Of a stretch of DNA of 64,000 nt, positions 8,477 through 16,496 are shown one piece after another. A program made the position numbers and the translations under genes. The notes under the pieces are model-generated. The model did not search any database and had not been told where the DNA came from. It was given only the letters and a program-made list of their open reading frames with translations. The DNA is from Thiofaba sp049322715 (GTDB taxonomy: Bacteria; Pseudomonadota; Gammaproteobacteria; Halothiobacillales; Halothiobacillaceae), in the NCBI GenBank assembly GCA_049322715.1, contig JBMOQP010000029.1, positions 15,675-79,674 of the forward strand, in the 5' to 3' direction. Each line of letters begins with the position of its first letter. Position 1 is the first letter of the stretch.

Positions 8477-9328
8477 ATGCGAGAACTTGCCCACCTTTCC
8501 GCCCTGCCGGCCCAGCGAGAGGCCTTCGCCGCCTATCTGGCCGAGGTTCGCCAGATCCCGCTGCTCGCTGCCGAGGACGAATACCGCCTGGCGGTCCGCC
8601 TGCGCGACGACAAGGATCTGGATGCCGCGCGGCAGCTGGTGATGGGGCACCTGCGTTTCGTCGTACACATCGCGCGCAGCTACTCGGGCTACGGCCTGCC
8701 GCTAAGCGAGCTGGTGCAGGAAGGCAACATCGGCCTGATGAAGGCGGTGCGACGCTACGAGCCGGACCGCAAGGTGCGCCTGATCACCTTCGCCGTGCAT
8801 TGGATCCGGGCCGAGATCCACGAGTTCATCCTGCGCAACTGGCGCATGGTGCGGGTGGCCACCACCAAGGCCCAGCGCAAGCTGTTCTTCCGCCTGCGCG
8901 GCATGCGTGACGGCGAGCGCTGGCTGAGCCAGGAAGAGGCCCGGGCCATCGCCGGGGAACTCAACGTCCCGGTCAAGGAGGTGTTCGAGATGGAGTCCCG
9001 CCTGCTGGGGCGCGACGTCGCCATCGAGCCGGAGCAGGACGAGGAGGCGCACCTGGCCCCGATCGCCTGGCTCGAGGCCCCGGACAGCGATCCGGCCGAG
9101 GCGCTGGAGCAGATCGACAGCCAGGGCTTCCGCCTGGAGCAGCTCGAATCCGCCCTCGATGCCCTTGATGCCCGCAGCCGCGACATCGTCCGCCGCCGCT
9201 GGCTGGTCGAGGGCGAGAAGGCGACGTTGCACGAGCTGGCCGCCGAGTACCAGGTCTCCGCCGAGCGCATCCGCCAGATCGAGCAGGCCGCCATGCGCAA
9301 GATGCGCCAGGCCATCACGGTGGAATAA
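8477..9328 (+). CDS. rpoH: RNA polymerase heat-shock sigma factor sigma-32
   Basis: RpoH directs transcription of chaperone and protease genes during heat and envelope-protein stress. The 283-residue protein has sigma region 2 (LVQEGNIGLMKAVRRYEP), the diagnostic RpoH box QRKLFFRLR at 133-141 and region 4 with a helix-turn-helix near the C-terminus (ATLHELAAEYQVSAERIRQIE). Its position after ftsYEX is conserved in gammaproteobacteria. The CIRCE operator just upstream suggests that HrcA represses it. The ribosome binding site is weak (AGGGG), which is common for rpoH because translation is itself regulated. Confidence 0.97.
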   Translation: MRELAHLSALPAQREAFAAYLAEVRQIPLLAAEDEYRLAVRLRDDKDLDAARQLVMGHLRFVVHIARSYSGYGLPLSELVQEGNIGLMKAVRRYEPDRKVRLITFAVHWIRAEIHEFILRNWRMVRVATTKAQRKLFFRLRGMRDGERWLSQEEARAIAGELNVPVKEVFEMESRLLGRDVAIEPEQDEEAHLAPIAWLEAPDSDPAEALEQIDSQGFRLEQLESALDALDARSRDIVRRRWLVEGEKATLHELAAEYQVSAERIRQIEQAAMRKMRQAITVE

Positions 9329-9367
9329 CCCGGGACGGAAGGTTCGTTTCCCTCCCCTTGCATAGCA

Positions 9368-9393
9368 AAAGGCCCGCACACGTGCGGGCCTTT
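9368..9393. terminator. Bidirectional terminator between rpoH and the cco locus
   Basis: Twelve-bp arms AAAGGCCCGCAC and GTGCGGGCCTTT flank an AC loop, with T-rich sequence to the right. It can end rpoH transcription on the plus strand and cco transcription on the minus strand. Confidence 0.88.
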
Positions 9394-9441
9394 CCGTTTT
9401 GGGCCGGCTGGGAGGTCTCCCCCTGCCGACCGACAACTCGA

Positions 9442-9540
9442 TCAGCTGAAGATCACGCTCAGGAAGCTCAGCCAGGAGAAGATAATCAGGCCGATGACGA
9501 AGGTGAAGGCTGCATTCTGGAAGTTGAACATGTGGGCCAT
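9442..9540 (-). CDS. 32-residue single-span membrane peptide following ccoS
   Basis: This open frame of 33 codons (ATG at 9540, TGA at 9442-9444) starts 17 bp after the ccoS stop and is preceded by a good ribosome binding site (CAGGAG, 8 bp before ATG). The peptide starts MAHMFNFQNA, and the remainder is one hydrophobic helix rich in Ile, Phe, Leu and Trp, with no charged residues after the start. It is the last gene of the cbb3 assembly cluster before a terminator. By position it could be a small oxidase subunit or assembly factor comparable in role to CcoM of Pseudomonas stutzeri. I see no convincing sequence match, so the function is unknown. Confidence 0.7.
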   Translation of the reverse strand: MAHMFNFQNAAFTFVIGLIIFSWLSFLSVIFS

Positions 9541-9557
9541 GTGATGTGCTCCTGTCG

Positions 9558-9773
9558 TTAATGTTTTGGCTGTATGTCCGGTGGCGTTTCCCGCGGCTCC
9601 GCGGACGGCCCCTGCGGCCTGGGAATACGCGGGTCGTCGTCATCCATGAGGATGCGATGCGCCGGCCCCTCGAGGTCGTCGTACTGGCCGCTGCGCACGG
9701 TCCACACCACGGCCCAGATCATGATCCCCATCACGACGATGCTGAGGGGGACCAGGAAATAAAGAATATCCAC
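9558..9773 (-). CDS. ccoS: cbb3-type cytochrome oxidase assembly protein CcoS
   Basis: CcoS is needed for insertion of heme b and copper into the CcoN subunit. The 71-residue protein has one N-terminal membrane helix (ILYFLVPLSIVVMGIMIWAV), then the family's VRSGQYDDLEGPAHRIL segment and a proline-rich tail. It sits directly after ccoI, as usual, with a 40-bp gap. Confidence 0.94.
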   Translation of the reverse strand: MDILYFLVPLSIVVMGIMIWAVVWTVRSGQYDDLEGPAHRILMDDDDPRIPRPQGPSAEPRETPPDIQPKH

Positions 9774-9813
9774 AGACCAACCCGGTTTATTTGCGCAAGC
9801 TACCCGTTCCCCT

Positions 9814-12237
9814 CTAACGGCGCAAGCGCAAGGCGTTTAATACCACGATAATCGAGCTTAATGACATACCGATCGCCGCGAGCCAGGGAGGGACAAAGCC
9901 CGCGGCGGCCGCGGGCACGGCGACCAGGTTGTAGCCCAGCGCCCAGCCGAGATTCTGGCGGATGATGGTCATGGTCCGGCGCGCGACGCGTACCCCAGCC
10001 GGGATATGGCTCAGGTTCTCGGACAACAGGATCATGTCCGCCGAGGCCTGAGCCAGTTGCGTGCCACCACCCATGGCCAGCGAGGCCTGGGCCCCGGCGA
10101 GAACCGGCGCATCGTTCACGCCATCCCCCACCATCACCACCACCTGGCCCTGCTCCTGCAGCTGGCGCAGGTGGCTCAGCTTGTCCTGGGGCAGCAAGCC
10201 ACCGTGGGCATGGGGGATACCGAGTTCGCGCGCCACCCGTTCGGCCTCCTGCGGACGGTCCCCGCTCAGCAGACTGACCTCCAGCCCGAGTTCGCGCAAT
10301 TCACGGATCGCACCGACGGCCTCCTCGCGCGGCGCATCGCGCAGCACGAACCAGGCCAGCGCTCCGCCCGCGTCGGCCAGCAGGACAACCGTCCCGGCCG
10401 ATTCCGGGATCATTGGCACGGGCTGGCCGGACAGGGCCATGGCGAAATCCGACACGCCGATGCGGAAGCGACGGCCGCCGACACTCCCCTCCATACCCTG
10501 TCCCGGCACTGCGCTGACCTCGTCCGCGGCCACGCCCTTCCCCGCCCGGGTCAGGATGGCGCGCGCCACGGGGTGCTCGGAGGCTCGTTCGAGCGCCGCC
10601 GCCCAGGCGAGCGCCTCGGTCTCGCTTGCCTCGCCCAGGGGAATCACACGCTCGAGCGAGAGGCGACCATCAGTAAGTGTGCCGGTCTTGTCGAACACCA
10701 CATGAGTGGCACGGGCCAGAGTCTCGAGGGCGTGACCACGGGTCACCAGCAGCCCGAGGCGGGTGAGCCTGCCGGTTGCCGCGGTCAGGGCTGCGGGAGT
10801 GGCGAGGCCGAGAGCACAGGGACAGGTGACGGCCAGCAGGGCAACGGTGATCCAGAACGCACGGGATGGCTCGTGCAGCCACCACCAGGTCGCCACCAGG
10901 ACGCTGACCACGAGCAGGCCGAAGATGAACCACTGCGCCGCACGGTCGGCCAGTTGGCCGATGCGGGGTTTCTCGGCCTGGGCGCGGTCCAGCAGGCGCA
11001 GGATGGAGGACAGGACAGTCTCCTCGCCAACCTTCTCCACGCGCACGAGCAGCGGGCTCTCGACGTTCACCGCGCCGCCGATCACAGCGTCCCCGGGGCC
11101 GCGCCCGCGCGGCACGCTCTCGCCGGTCAGGAGGGACTCGTCCACGCTGCTGTGCCCCTCCAGCACCACGCCGTCGGCCGGGACGCTCTCCCCAGGGCGG
11201 ACACGAACCCGGTCCCCGGGGCGCAGCTCGGCAACGGCCACCATGTGCTCGACGCCGTCCTCACCGATGCGGGCAGCGATGTTCGGCAACAGCTTCACCA
11301 GGGCCTCGGCCGATTCACCCGCCTTGTGCCGGGCAAGCATCTCCAGATAGCGCCCGGCCAGCAACAGGAAGGCGAACATGGTGACGGTGTCGAAATACAC
11401 CTCGCCACTGTTGGTCACTGTCGCCCAGGCGCTGGCCAGGAAAGTCAGCGCGAGAGTGATGCTCACCGGCAGGTCCATGCCCAGCCGCTTCTGCCGCAGA
11501 TCGCGCCAGGCGGAGGTAAAGAAGCCGAGCGAGCTGTAGAAGATCACCGGCAGGGTGATGACCAGGCTCGCCCAGCGCAGGAATTGCCGCAGCCCCTCAT
11601 CCATGCCGTGAAAATCGCCCGAATACAGGGCAATGGCAGTCATCATCGCCTGCATCATGCCGAGCCCCGCCACCCCCACGCGCCGGAGTGCCTGGGCACG
11701 CTCGCGCTTGAAGGCGGCCTCTTGGCGCCCGGCATCGAAGGGGTGGGCCTGGTAGCCGATCGAGGTGATCGCCCGGAGGATCTCGCTCAACTGGATCTGG
11801 CGCGCATCCCATTGCACCCGGGCGCGCTTGGTGGCGTAGTTGATGTTGAAGGCCAAAATGCCCGGCAGGGCACGCACATGTTTCTCGTTCAGCCATACGC
11901 AGGCGGCGCAGGTGATGCCCTCGAGGATCAGGGCCGCTTCGCGCATATCCCCCTGGCCGCTGACGAAGCTGCGCTGGAGAGCTTCGCTGTCATACAGGCG
12001 CAGCCCCTCGAGCTCCTGCGGGACCAGGTCATGCGCACGGTCGGCCGGCTGGGTGCGATAGCTGTAGTACTCCTCCATGCCACCATCGACGATCGCCTGG
12101 GCCACTGCCTGGCACCCCGGGCAACACATGGCGCGCGGCTGATCCTTGACGCGTACGGAATAGTGCGCCCCCGGCGGGATCGGCAGGCCGCAATGGAAGC
12201 ACTCGCCCTCCCCGGGCAGAGGACGGGGGTCAGACAT
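9814..12237 (-). CDS. ccoI: Copper-transporting P1B-type ATPase of the cbb3 assembly pathway
   Basis: CcoI/FixI exports copper to the periplasm for loading into cbb3 oxidase. The 807-residue protein has an N-terminal Cys-rich segment (CFHCGL, then CCPGC), an HMA-like metal-binding motif GITCAACVW around residue 110, eight predicted membrane segments and the transmembrane copper site TCPCALG near residue 474. The phosphorylation motif DKTGT is near 516 and GDGVND near 706. The Cys-rich head followed by a single HMA domain is characteristic of the FixI/CopA2 group rather than of detoxifying CopA. It lies between the fixH-like gene and ccoS. Confidence 0.95.
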   Translation of the reverse strand: MSDPRPLPGEGECFHCGLPIPPGAHYSVRVKDQPRAMCCPGCQAVAQAIVDGGMEEYYSYRTQPADRAHDLVPQELEGLRLYDSEALQRSFVSGQGDMREAALILEGITCAACVWLNEKHVRALPGILAFNINYATKRARVQWDARQIQLSEILRAITSIGYQAHPFDAGRQEAAFKRERAQALRRVGVAGLGMMQAMMTAIALYSGDFHGMDEGLRQFLRWASLVITLPVIFYSSLGFFTSAWRDLRQKRLGMDLPVSITLALTFLASAWATVTNSGEVYFDTVTMFAFLLLAGRYLEMLARHKAGESAEALVKLLPNIAARIGEDGVEHMVAVAELRPGDRVRVRPGESVPADGVVLEGHSSVDESLLTGESVPRGRGPGDAVIGGAVNVESPLLVRVEKVGEETVLSSILRLLDRAQAEKPRIGQLADRAAQWFIFGLLVVSVLVATWWWLHEPSRAFWITVALLAVTCPCALGLATPAALTAATGRLTRLGLLVTRGHALETLARATHVVFDKTGTLTDGRLSLERVIPLGEASETEALAWAAALERASEHPVARAILTRAGKGVAADEVSAVPGQGMEGSVGGRRFRIGVSDFAMALSGQPVPMIPESAGTVVLLADAGGALAWFVLRDAPREEAVGAIRELRELGLEVSLLSGDRPQEAERVARELGIPHAHGGLLPQDKLSHLRQLQEQGQVVVMVGDGVNDAPVLAGAQASLAMGGGTQLAQASADMILLSENLSHIPAGVRVARRTMTIIRQNLGWALGYNLVAVPAAAAGFVPPWLAAIGMSLSSIIVVLNALRLRR

Positions 12238-12254
12238 GGCTCAAGAGACGCCGG

Positions 12255-13061
12255 TCAGGGGGCCGCGACATCCGTCGCGGCCCGCACCTCATGGATATCC
12301 TCGCCACGCTGGACGACGATAACCACCTGCCAGAGGCCGGCGAGGGGCGGGGTGGCATTGGCACGGTAGAAACCAGGCTCGACCTCGGGCAGGGCCAGGC
12401 TGAAGTCCTCACGCTGGTTGGAGGGGCGCATGAAGCGCGCGCTGACCTCGGCGCCGCTGATGGGTGAGCCGTGGCGATCGCGTGCCTGCACCTGGAACGG
12501 CGCCTCCCGGTCCTTGACTGGATCCCCTAGCCAGCCGTAGTCCACCTGCCAGCCGCGCTCCTTCTGCAGCTCGACCCGATGCAGGTAGTCGTTGTAGAGC
12601 GCTTCCTTCTTCTGGTAGTCGTGCGAGGTCACGCCAGGAAAGTACGAGCTCACCGCCTCCCCCTGCTTGGGTTTGGGCAGGAGCCAAGCGCTGACGCGGC
12701 TGTCCAGCCCGCCGGTGGCGACCGTGACGAATACGGCGTCCAGGGCGATGATCACGGCGAAGAAGCCGATGATCAGTCCCGGCCCCCAGCGGAAGCTGCG
12801 CCCTTCATCCCGCCGCTGCTGCTCTCCTTGATGAGCCAGCACGCCAAGGATGAAGACCACCACCAGGTAGACCGCAAGATGAATGGCCAGCACATCGGCA
12901 CCGGGCCAGTTCAGCAAGGCGAACGGCAGGTAGAAACCAGGCGTGAGGATGGCAAGGATGACCGCCGACTGACGCCCTCCGAGGCGAACCAGGCGGTTCA
13001 ACCCCAGGAAGGCGAGCACGATCAGCAGGATGCCTGCACCGAGCGAAATCAGGATGGACAT
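12255..13061 (-). CDS. ccoH: FixH/CcoH family protein with extra N-terminal membrane domain
   Basis: CcoH stabilises the cbb3 oxidase during assembly. This 268-residue protein has the FixH core in its C-terminal half: a membrane segment near 95-115, the YN-DYLH region and an immunoglobulin-like periplasmic part with GAEVSARFMRPSN. It is preceded by about 90 residues with roughly three further hydrophobic segments (ISLGAGILLIVLAFLGL and two more). Typical FixH proteins are about 160-180 residues, so the N-terminus looks like an added membrane domain. It lies between ccoG and ccoI with 9- and 17-bp gaps, as expected for an operon. Confidence 0.85.
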   Translation of the reverse strand: MSILISLGAGILLIVLAFLGLNRLVRLGGRQSAVILAILTPGFYLPFALLNWPGADVLAIHLAVYLVVVFILGVLAHQGEQQRRDEGRSFRWGPGLIIGFFAVIIALDAVFVTVATGGLDSRVSAWLLPKPKQGEAVSSYFPGVTSHDYQKKEALYNDYLHRVELQKERGWQVDYGWLGDPVKDREAPFQVQARDRHGSPISGAEVSARFMRPSNQREDFSLALPEVEPGFYRANATPPLAGLWQVVIVVQRGEDIHEVRAATDVAAP

Positions 13062-13070
13062 GGGTCGTTA

Positions 13071-14483
13071 TCAACGCGGCATGTTGAAGGTGGCATTCAT
13101 CGCCACGGGTTCGATCTGGCCATCCTTGTCGGTCAACACGAAACGGAAATTCTGCTGCGTGCCCTTGGCGCCCGCCGGCAGCTTCACCCTCACCAGCAGA
13201 CGAAGCAGCTTGTCGGAGGGCACCTCGATGTCCTTCTTGCCCCCGGCGATCTCGATCTCCGCATCGGCCAGGCCCTCAACACCAAGATCGAGACGGAGCG
13301 GGCGGGGGACCTTGTTGTTGATCTTGATCTCGTAGCTGTTCTGCACCCGGCCATCGGCCAGGGTCACCGCCAGGGGATTGCGCACCTGGTTCACTGCGAA
13401 GTCCATCGGCGCCTGATGCAGGACGCCGTAGGCCAGGAGCCCGATGACCACCAGGATCGCCAGACCGTAACCGATCGTCTTCGGCTTGAAAACCCGCGGT
13501 TTTACCCCGGTTTCAATTTCCTGCTCGGAGGCATAGCGAATCAGGCTGCGGTCCCAGCCCTGCTTGTCCATGATTTCGTTGCAGGCATCGATGCACAGGC
13601 CACAGTTGATGCAGGCGATCTGCAGGCCGTTGCGGATGTCGATGCCGGTCGGGCAGACCTGAACGCACAGGCCGCAATCGACGCAGTCCCCATGACCGGC
13701 CGCCTTGCGCTCTTCCTGGGTCTTCAGGCCACGACCAAGGTGGGCGCGCCCCTTCTCGCCCTCGCCACGCTTGTAGTCGTAGGAGGGGATAAGGGTCTCC
13801 TTGTCGAACATCACCGTCTGGAAGCGGGAATAAGGGCACATGTAGATGCACACCTGCTCGCGCACGAAGCCGGCCACGACAAAGGTAATGGCGGTCAGCA
13901 GGCCGATGGTGATGTAGGCCGCCGATGCAGCATGGCCGGTGAAGAAGTCACCGAGCAGGCCCGGGGCATCCGTCCAGTAGGCCGTGAACGTGAAGCCGGT
14001 GAGCCAGGCAAAGGCCAGCCATGCCGCCCAGGTGAGCCCCTTCTTGCTGATCTTCTGCGCGTTCCAGGGCATTTTCTCGAGCTTCAGGCGCAGCTGGCGG
14101 TCCCCCTGGATCCAACGCTCGATGTACATGAACGCGTCGGTCCACAGGGTCTGGAAGCAGAAATAGCCGCAGAAGGCACGGCCGACCACGCCAGTCACGA
14201 AGAACAACAGCCAGGCGAAGATGATCAGCGCGCCGGCCAGCCAGTAGATGTCCTGCGGATGAACGATCAGGTCGAAGATGTAGAAGCGGCGGCCCGGGAT
14301 ATCGAAAAGCACCGCCTGCGAAGGCCCGTCACCACGATCCCAGCGCAACCAGGGCAGGAGGAAGAAGACGGCGTAGGCCAGCACCAGCATCCCCGTCTTG
14401 AAAGTACGGAATGTGCCCTTCACCGATTTCGGATGAATGGCGACGCGTTCCTGGTAGAGCTTTTCTTCCGTCTCGACGGACAT
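13071..14483 (-). CDS. ccoG: cbb3 oxidase assembly protein CcoG (RdxA/FixG), polyferredoxin
   Basis: CcoG is a membrane iron-sulfur protein that supports copper delivery to cbb3 oxidase, reported to reduce Cu(II) to Cu(I). The 470-residue protein has several membrane helices, the conserved FCGYFCFQTLW and ICPYSR-like (YMCPYSRFQ) motifs, and two [4Fe-4S] motifs: CVDCGLCVQVCP near 266 and CINCGLCIDAC near 290. It ends in an Ig-like periplasmic domain. It is separated from ccoP by 123 bp that contain a terminator and a possible promoter, so it may head a separate transcript with ccoH, ccoI and ccoS. Confidence 0.95.
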   Translation of the reverse strand: MSVETEEKLYQERVAIHPKSVKGTFRTFKTGMLVLAYAVFFLLPWLRWDRGDGPSQAVLFDIPGRRFYIFDLIVHPQDIYWLAGALIIFAWLLFFVTGVVGRAFCGYFCFQTLWTDAFMYIERWIQGDRQLRLKLEKMPWNAQKISKKGLTWAAWLAFAWLTGFTFTAYWTDAPGLLGDFFTGHAASAAYITIGLLTAITFVVAGFVREQVCIYMCPYSRFQTVMFDKETLIPSYDYKRGEGEKGRAHLGRGLKTQEERKAAGHGDCVDCGLCVQVCPTGIDIRNGLQIACINCGLCIDACNEIMDKQGWDRSLIRYASEQEIETGVKPRVFKPKTIGYGLAILVVIGLLAYGVLHQAPMDFAVNQVRNPLAVTLADGRVQNSYEIKINNKVPRPLRLDLGVEGLADAEIEIAGGKKDIEVPSDKLLRLLVRVKLPAGAKGTQQNFRFVLTDKDGQIEPVAMNATFNMPR

Positions 14484-14504
14484 ACATCGGGCTCCTGTGC
14501 ATTC

Positions 14505-14532
14505 ATTATCGAATGCTGATAATCATACAACA
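14505..14532 (-). promoter_or_regulatory. Candidate ccoG promoter with overlapping inverted repeat
   Basis: On the minus strand TGTTGT (14532-14527) and GATAAT (14510-14505) are 16 bp apart and lie 22 bp before the ccoG start. The -10 hexamer is also one arm of an inverted repeat, ATTATC (14505-14510) and GATAAT (14517-14522), so a regulator could bind there. This is a pattern match only. Confidence 0.4.
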
Positions 14533-14556
14533 GACAGGGTCTTGGCCTGCGCAAAA

Positions 14557-14584
14557 AAAATGCCGGCAAGGCCGGCATTTTCAA
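14557..14584 (-). terminator. Terminator after ccoP
   Basis: Arms TGCCGGC (14561-14567) and GCCGGCA (14571-14577) are flanked by an A8 run on the left, which reads as a T-tract on the minus strand. It lies 23 bp beyond the ccoP stop and separates ccoNOQP from ccoGHIS. Confidence 0.85.
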
Positions 14585-14606
14585 GTACGAAGCACGTAGG
14601 AAGCGG

Positions 14607-15512
14607 TTACTTGCCGCCGCCCAGTTCGTGCACGTACACGGTCAGCATCTTGATCTCCTCAGGCTTGAGGCGACTGCCAAAAGCCGGCATCTCGCGCTGA
14701 ATGCCCTTGTTGATCACGCCAGCGACCAGCTTCTTCTTTTCTTCGATGGAGCCTGCTGCCGGGATATTGATCACAGACCAGGCCTTGTCGGTCAGGTTGG
14801 CCGCGCCCATCATCGGATTGCCCTTGCCCTCGGCACCATGGCAGCCCATACACATGGCATAGCCCTGCTTGCCGCGCTCGGCAGCCGCGGCATCCACTGT
14901 CTCGCCGGACAGGCTCAGCACATAGCTGGCCACGTCATCGAGGGCCTGGCCCTGGATATTGGCGAAGGCGGGCATGTTGCCCTTGCGGCCCGAGGCGATG
15001 CTGGCCTGGATGTGATCGACCTTGCCACCCCACAGCCAGTCGTCGTCCGCCAGGTTGGGGAAGAATGGCAGGTTGCCCTGACCGCCCTGGCCGTGGCACG
15101 CGGCGCAATAGTCGCCAAAGTAGCCTTTGGCCATGGAGCGCGCGAAGGCCATCATGTCGGGGTTGGCGAGGATTTCCTCGTAGGAGGCGGCGCCGACCTT
15201 CTCGATGTACTCACGCTGCTTCACCGCTGCCGGGCTGCTCTGCATCTCCTCGATCAGCTGGCTGCGGGAGTTCCACGGCATCTCCTTGGTCTGGCCGTTC
15301 TCTTCCACCGTGACGGTTGCGATACCGCGGGTGAAGCTTTTGCCGACCGGCCACGCCGGATAGATGATCCAGTAGACGACCGCGAAAATGATGGTGGCGT
15401 AGAAGGCCCACAGCCACCAGTTGGGCAACGGGTTGTTGTACTCGCGCAGATCACCATCCCAGACGTGACCGGTGGTTTCGACCTGCTTGGACTTGTTAGC
15501 GGGATTCGCCAT
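14607..15512 (-). CDS. ccoP: cbb3-type cytochrome c oxidase subunit III (diheme)
   Basis: CcoP passes electrons from soluble cytochrome c into the oxidase. The 301-residue protein has an N-terminal membrane anchor (WWLWAFYATIIFAVVYWIIY) and two periplasmic cytochrome c domains with CAACH near residue 136 and CMGCH near 219. Methionine axial-ligand candidates lie in each domain. The segment HVWDGDLREYNNPLPNWW before the anchor is the family's signature. It starts 2 bp after the ccoQ stop. Confidence 0.97.
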   Translation of the reverse strand: MANPANKSKQVETTGHVWDGDLREYNNPLPNWWLWAFYATIIFAVVYWIIYPAWPVGKSFTRGIATVTVEENGQTKEMPWNSRSQLIEEMQSSPAAVKQREYIEKVGAASYEEILANPDMMAFARSMAKGYFGDYCAACHGQGGQGNLPFFPNLADDDWLWGGKVDHIQASIASGRKGNMPAFANIQGQALDDVASYVLSLSGETVDAAAAERGKQGYAMCMGCHGAEGKGNPMMGAANLTDKAWSVINIPAAGSIEEKKKLVAGVINKGIQREMPAFGSRLKPEEIKMLTVYVHELGGGK

Positions 15513-15514
15513 GA

Positions 15515-15715
15515 CTATTTATCCCCTTGTTTCGACGCAGGCTTCTTTTCCTCGTCGTCGATAAACGGAATGTTCTTGTAGGACTCGAGCCGATCCTTGC
15601 GCTGCTTGCCGGTATAGACGTAGAGCACGATGCCGACGAAAGTGGTGAAGAAGATGAGCAGGGCCAGCACCTTGCTGTTGCCGAGATCACCCAACCAAGC
15701 CCAGATTTCAGACAT
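15515..15715 (-). CDS. ccoQ: cbb3-type cytochrome oxidase subunit IV (CcoQ)
   Basis: CcoQ is a small membrane protein that stabilises the assembled oxidase. The 66-residue product has one membrane helix (VLALLIFFTTFVGIVLYVY) followed by a charged tail containing the common YKNIPF-DDE pattern. It is placed between ccoO and ccoP as usual. A second frame in the same stretch is a shadow. Confidence 0.93.
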   Translation of the reverse strand: MSEIWAWLGDLGNSKVLALLIFFTTFVGIVLYVYTGKQRKDRLESYKNIPFIDDEEKKPASKQGDK

Positions 15716-15746
15716 GTCGTGCTCCTGACGTCTCTATGCGGCCGTA

Positions 15747-16481
15747 TCAGCGGAAGTTGGCGAAGTAGCCCTGCTCGTACTGCTTGAAGTCCACCAGGGT
15801 GCCCAGCATCTGCAGGTAGGCGACCATGGCGTCCATCTCGGTGATGCGCGACTTGTCGCCATCCCAGTTGCGGCCATTGGCTTCCGCCTCGAGGGTGGCC
15901 TTGGCGTTCGGGATGTGCAGCTTGTCCGCCATCTCCTTGCCATGCTCGGCCACGTTGGCCTGGTACTCCTCCTCGGTGAGGGAGTACGGCACGCCGGTCA
16001 TCTTGAGCGCCTTCATGCGGTTCTCGATGTCACCGTAGCTGAGCTCCTTCTCCATCAGCCAGGGATAGGCCGGCATGATGGATTCGGGCACGACGTTCTG
16101 CGGGCGGATCAGGTGCTGGGTGTGCCATTCGTCGGAGTATTTGCCGCCAAGACGGGCGATGTCCGGACCGGTGCGCTTGGAGGCCCACTGGAACGGGTGG
16201 TCGTACTTCGACTCGGCCGCCAGGGAGTAGTGGCCGTAGCGCAGCATCTCATCGCGGAACGGACGGATCATCTGCGAATGGCAGGCGTAGCAGCCCTCGC
16301 GGATGTACAGGTCACGGCCACGCAGCTCCAGCGGGGTGTACGGACGCACACCCTTGACCTCTTCGACCGTGTCCTTGATATGGAACAGCGGGACGATCTC
16401 GACCAGGCCACCAATGCTGACCGCCACCAGAGTGAGGACGATCAGCAGGCCGGCATTGATTTCGATGCTTTCGTGCTTCAT
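15747..16481 (-). CDS. ccoO: cbb3-type cytochrome c oxidase subunit II (monoheme)
   Basis: CcoO is the membrane-anchored monoheme cytochrome c subunit that relays electrons from CcoP to the heme-copper centre in CcoN. The 244-residue protein has an N-terminal anchor (GLLIVLTLVAVSIGGLVEI), the heme c motif CYACH near residue 62 and the downstream PYPWLM-type segment (IMPAYPWL) bearing the axial methionine. It follows ccoN by 15 bp. Confidence 0.97.
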   Translation of the reverse strand: MKHESIEINAGLLIVLTLVAVSIGGLVEIVPLFHIKDTVEEVKGVRPYTPLELRGRDLYIREGCYACHSQMIRPFRDEMLRYGHYSLAAESKYDHPFQWASKRTGPDIARLGGKYSDEWHTQHLIRPQNVVPESIMPAYPWLMEKELSYGDIENRMKALKMTGVPYSLTEEEYQANVAEHGKEMADKLHIPNAKATLEAEANGRNWDGDKSRITEMDAMVAYLQMLGTLVDFKQYEQGYFANFR

Positions 16482-16496
16482 CGATCAATCTCCTTA

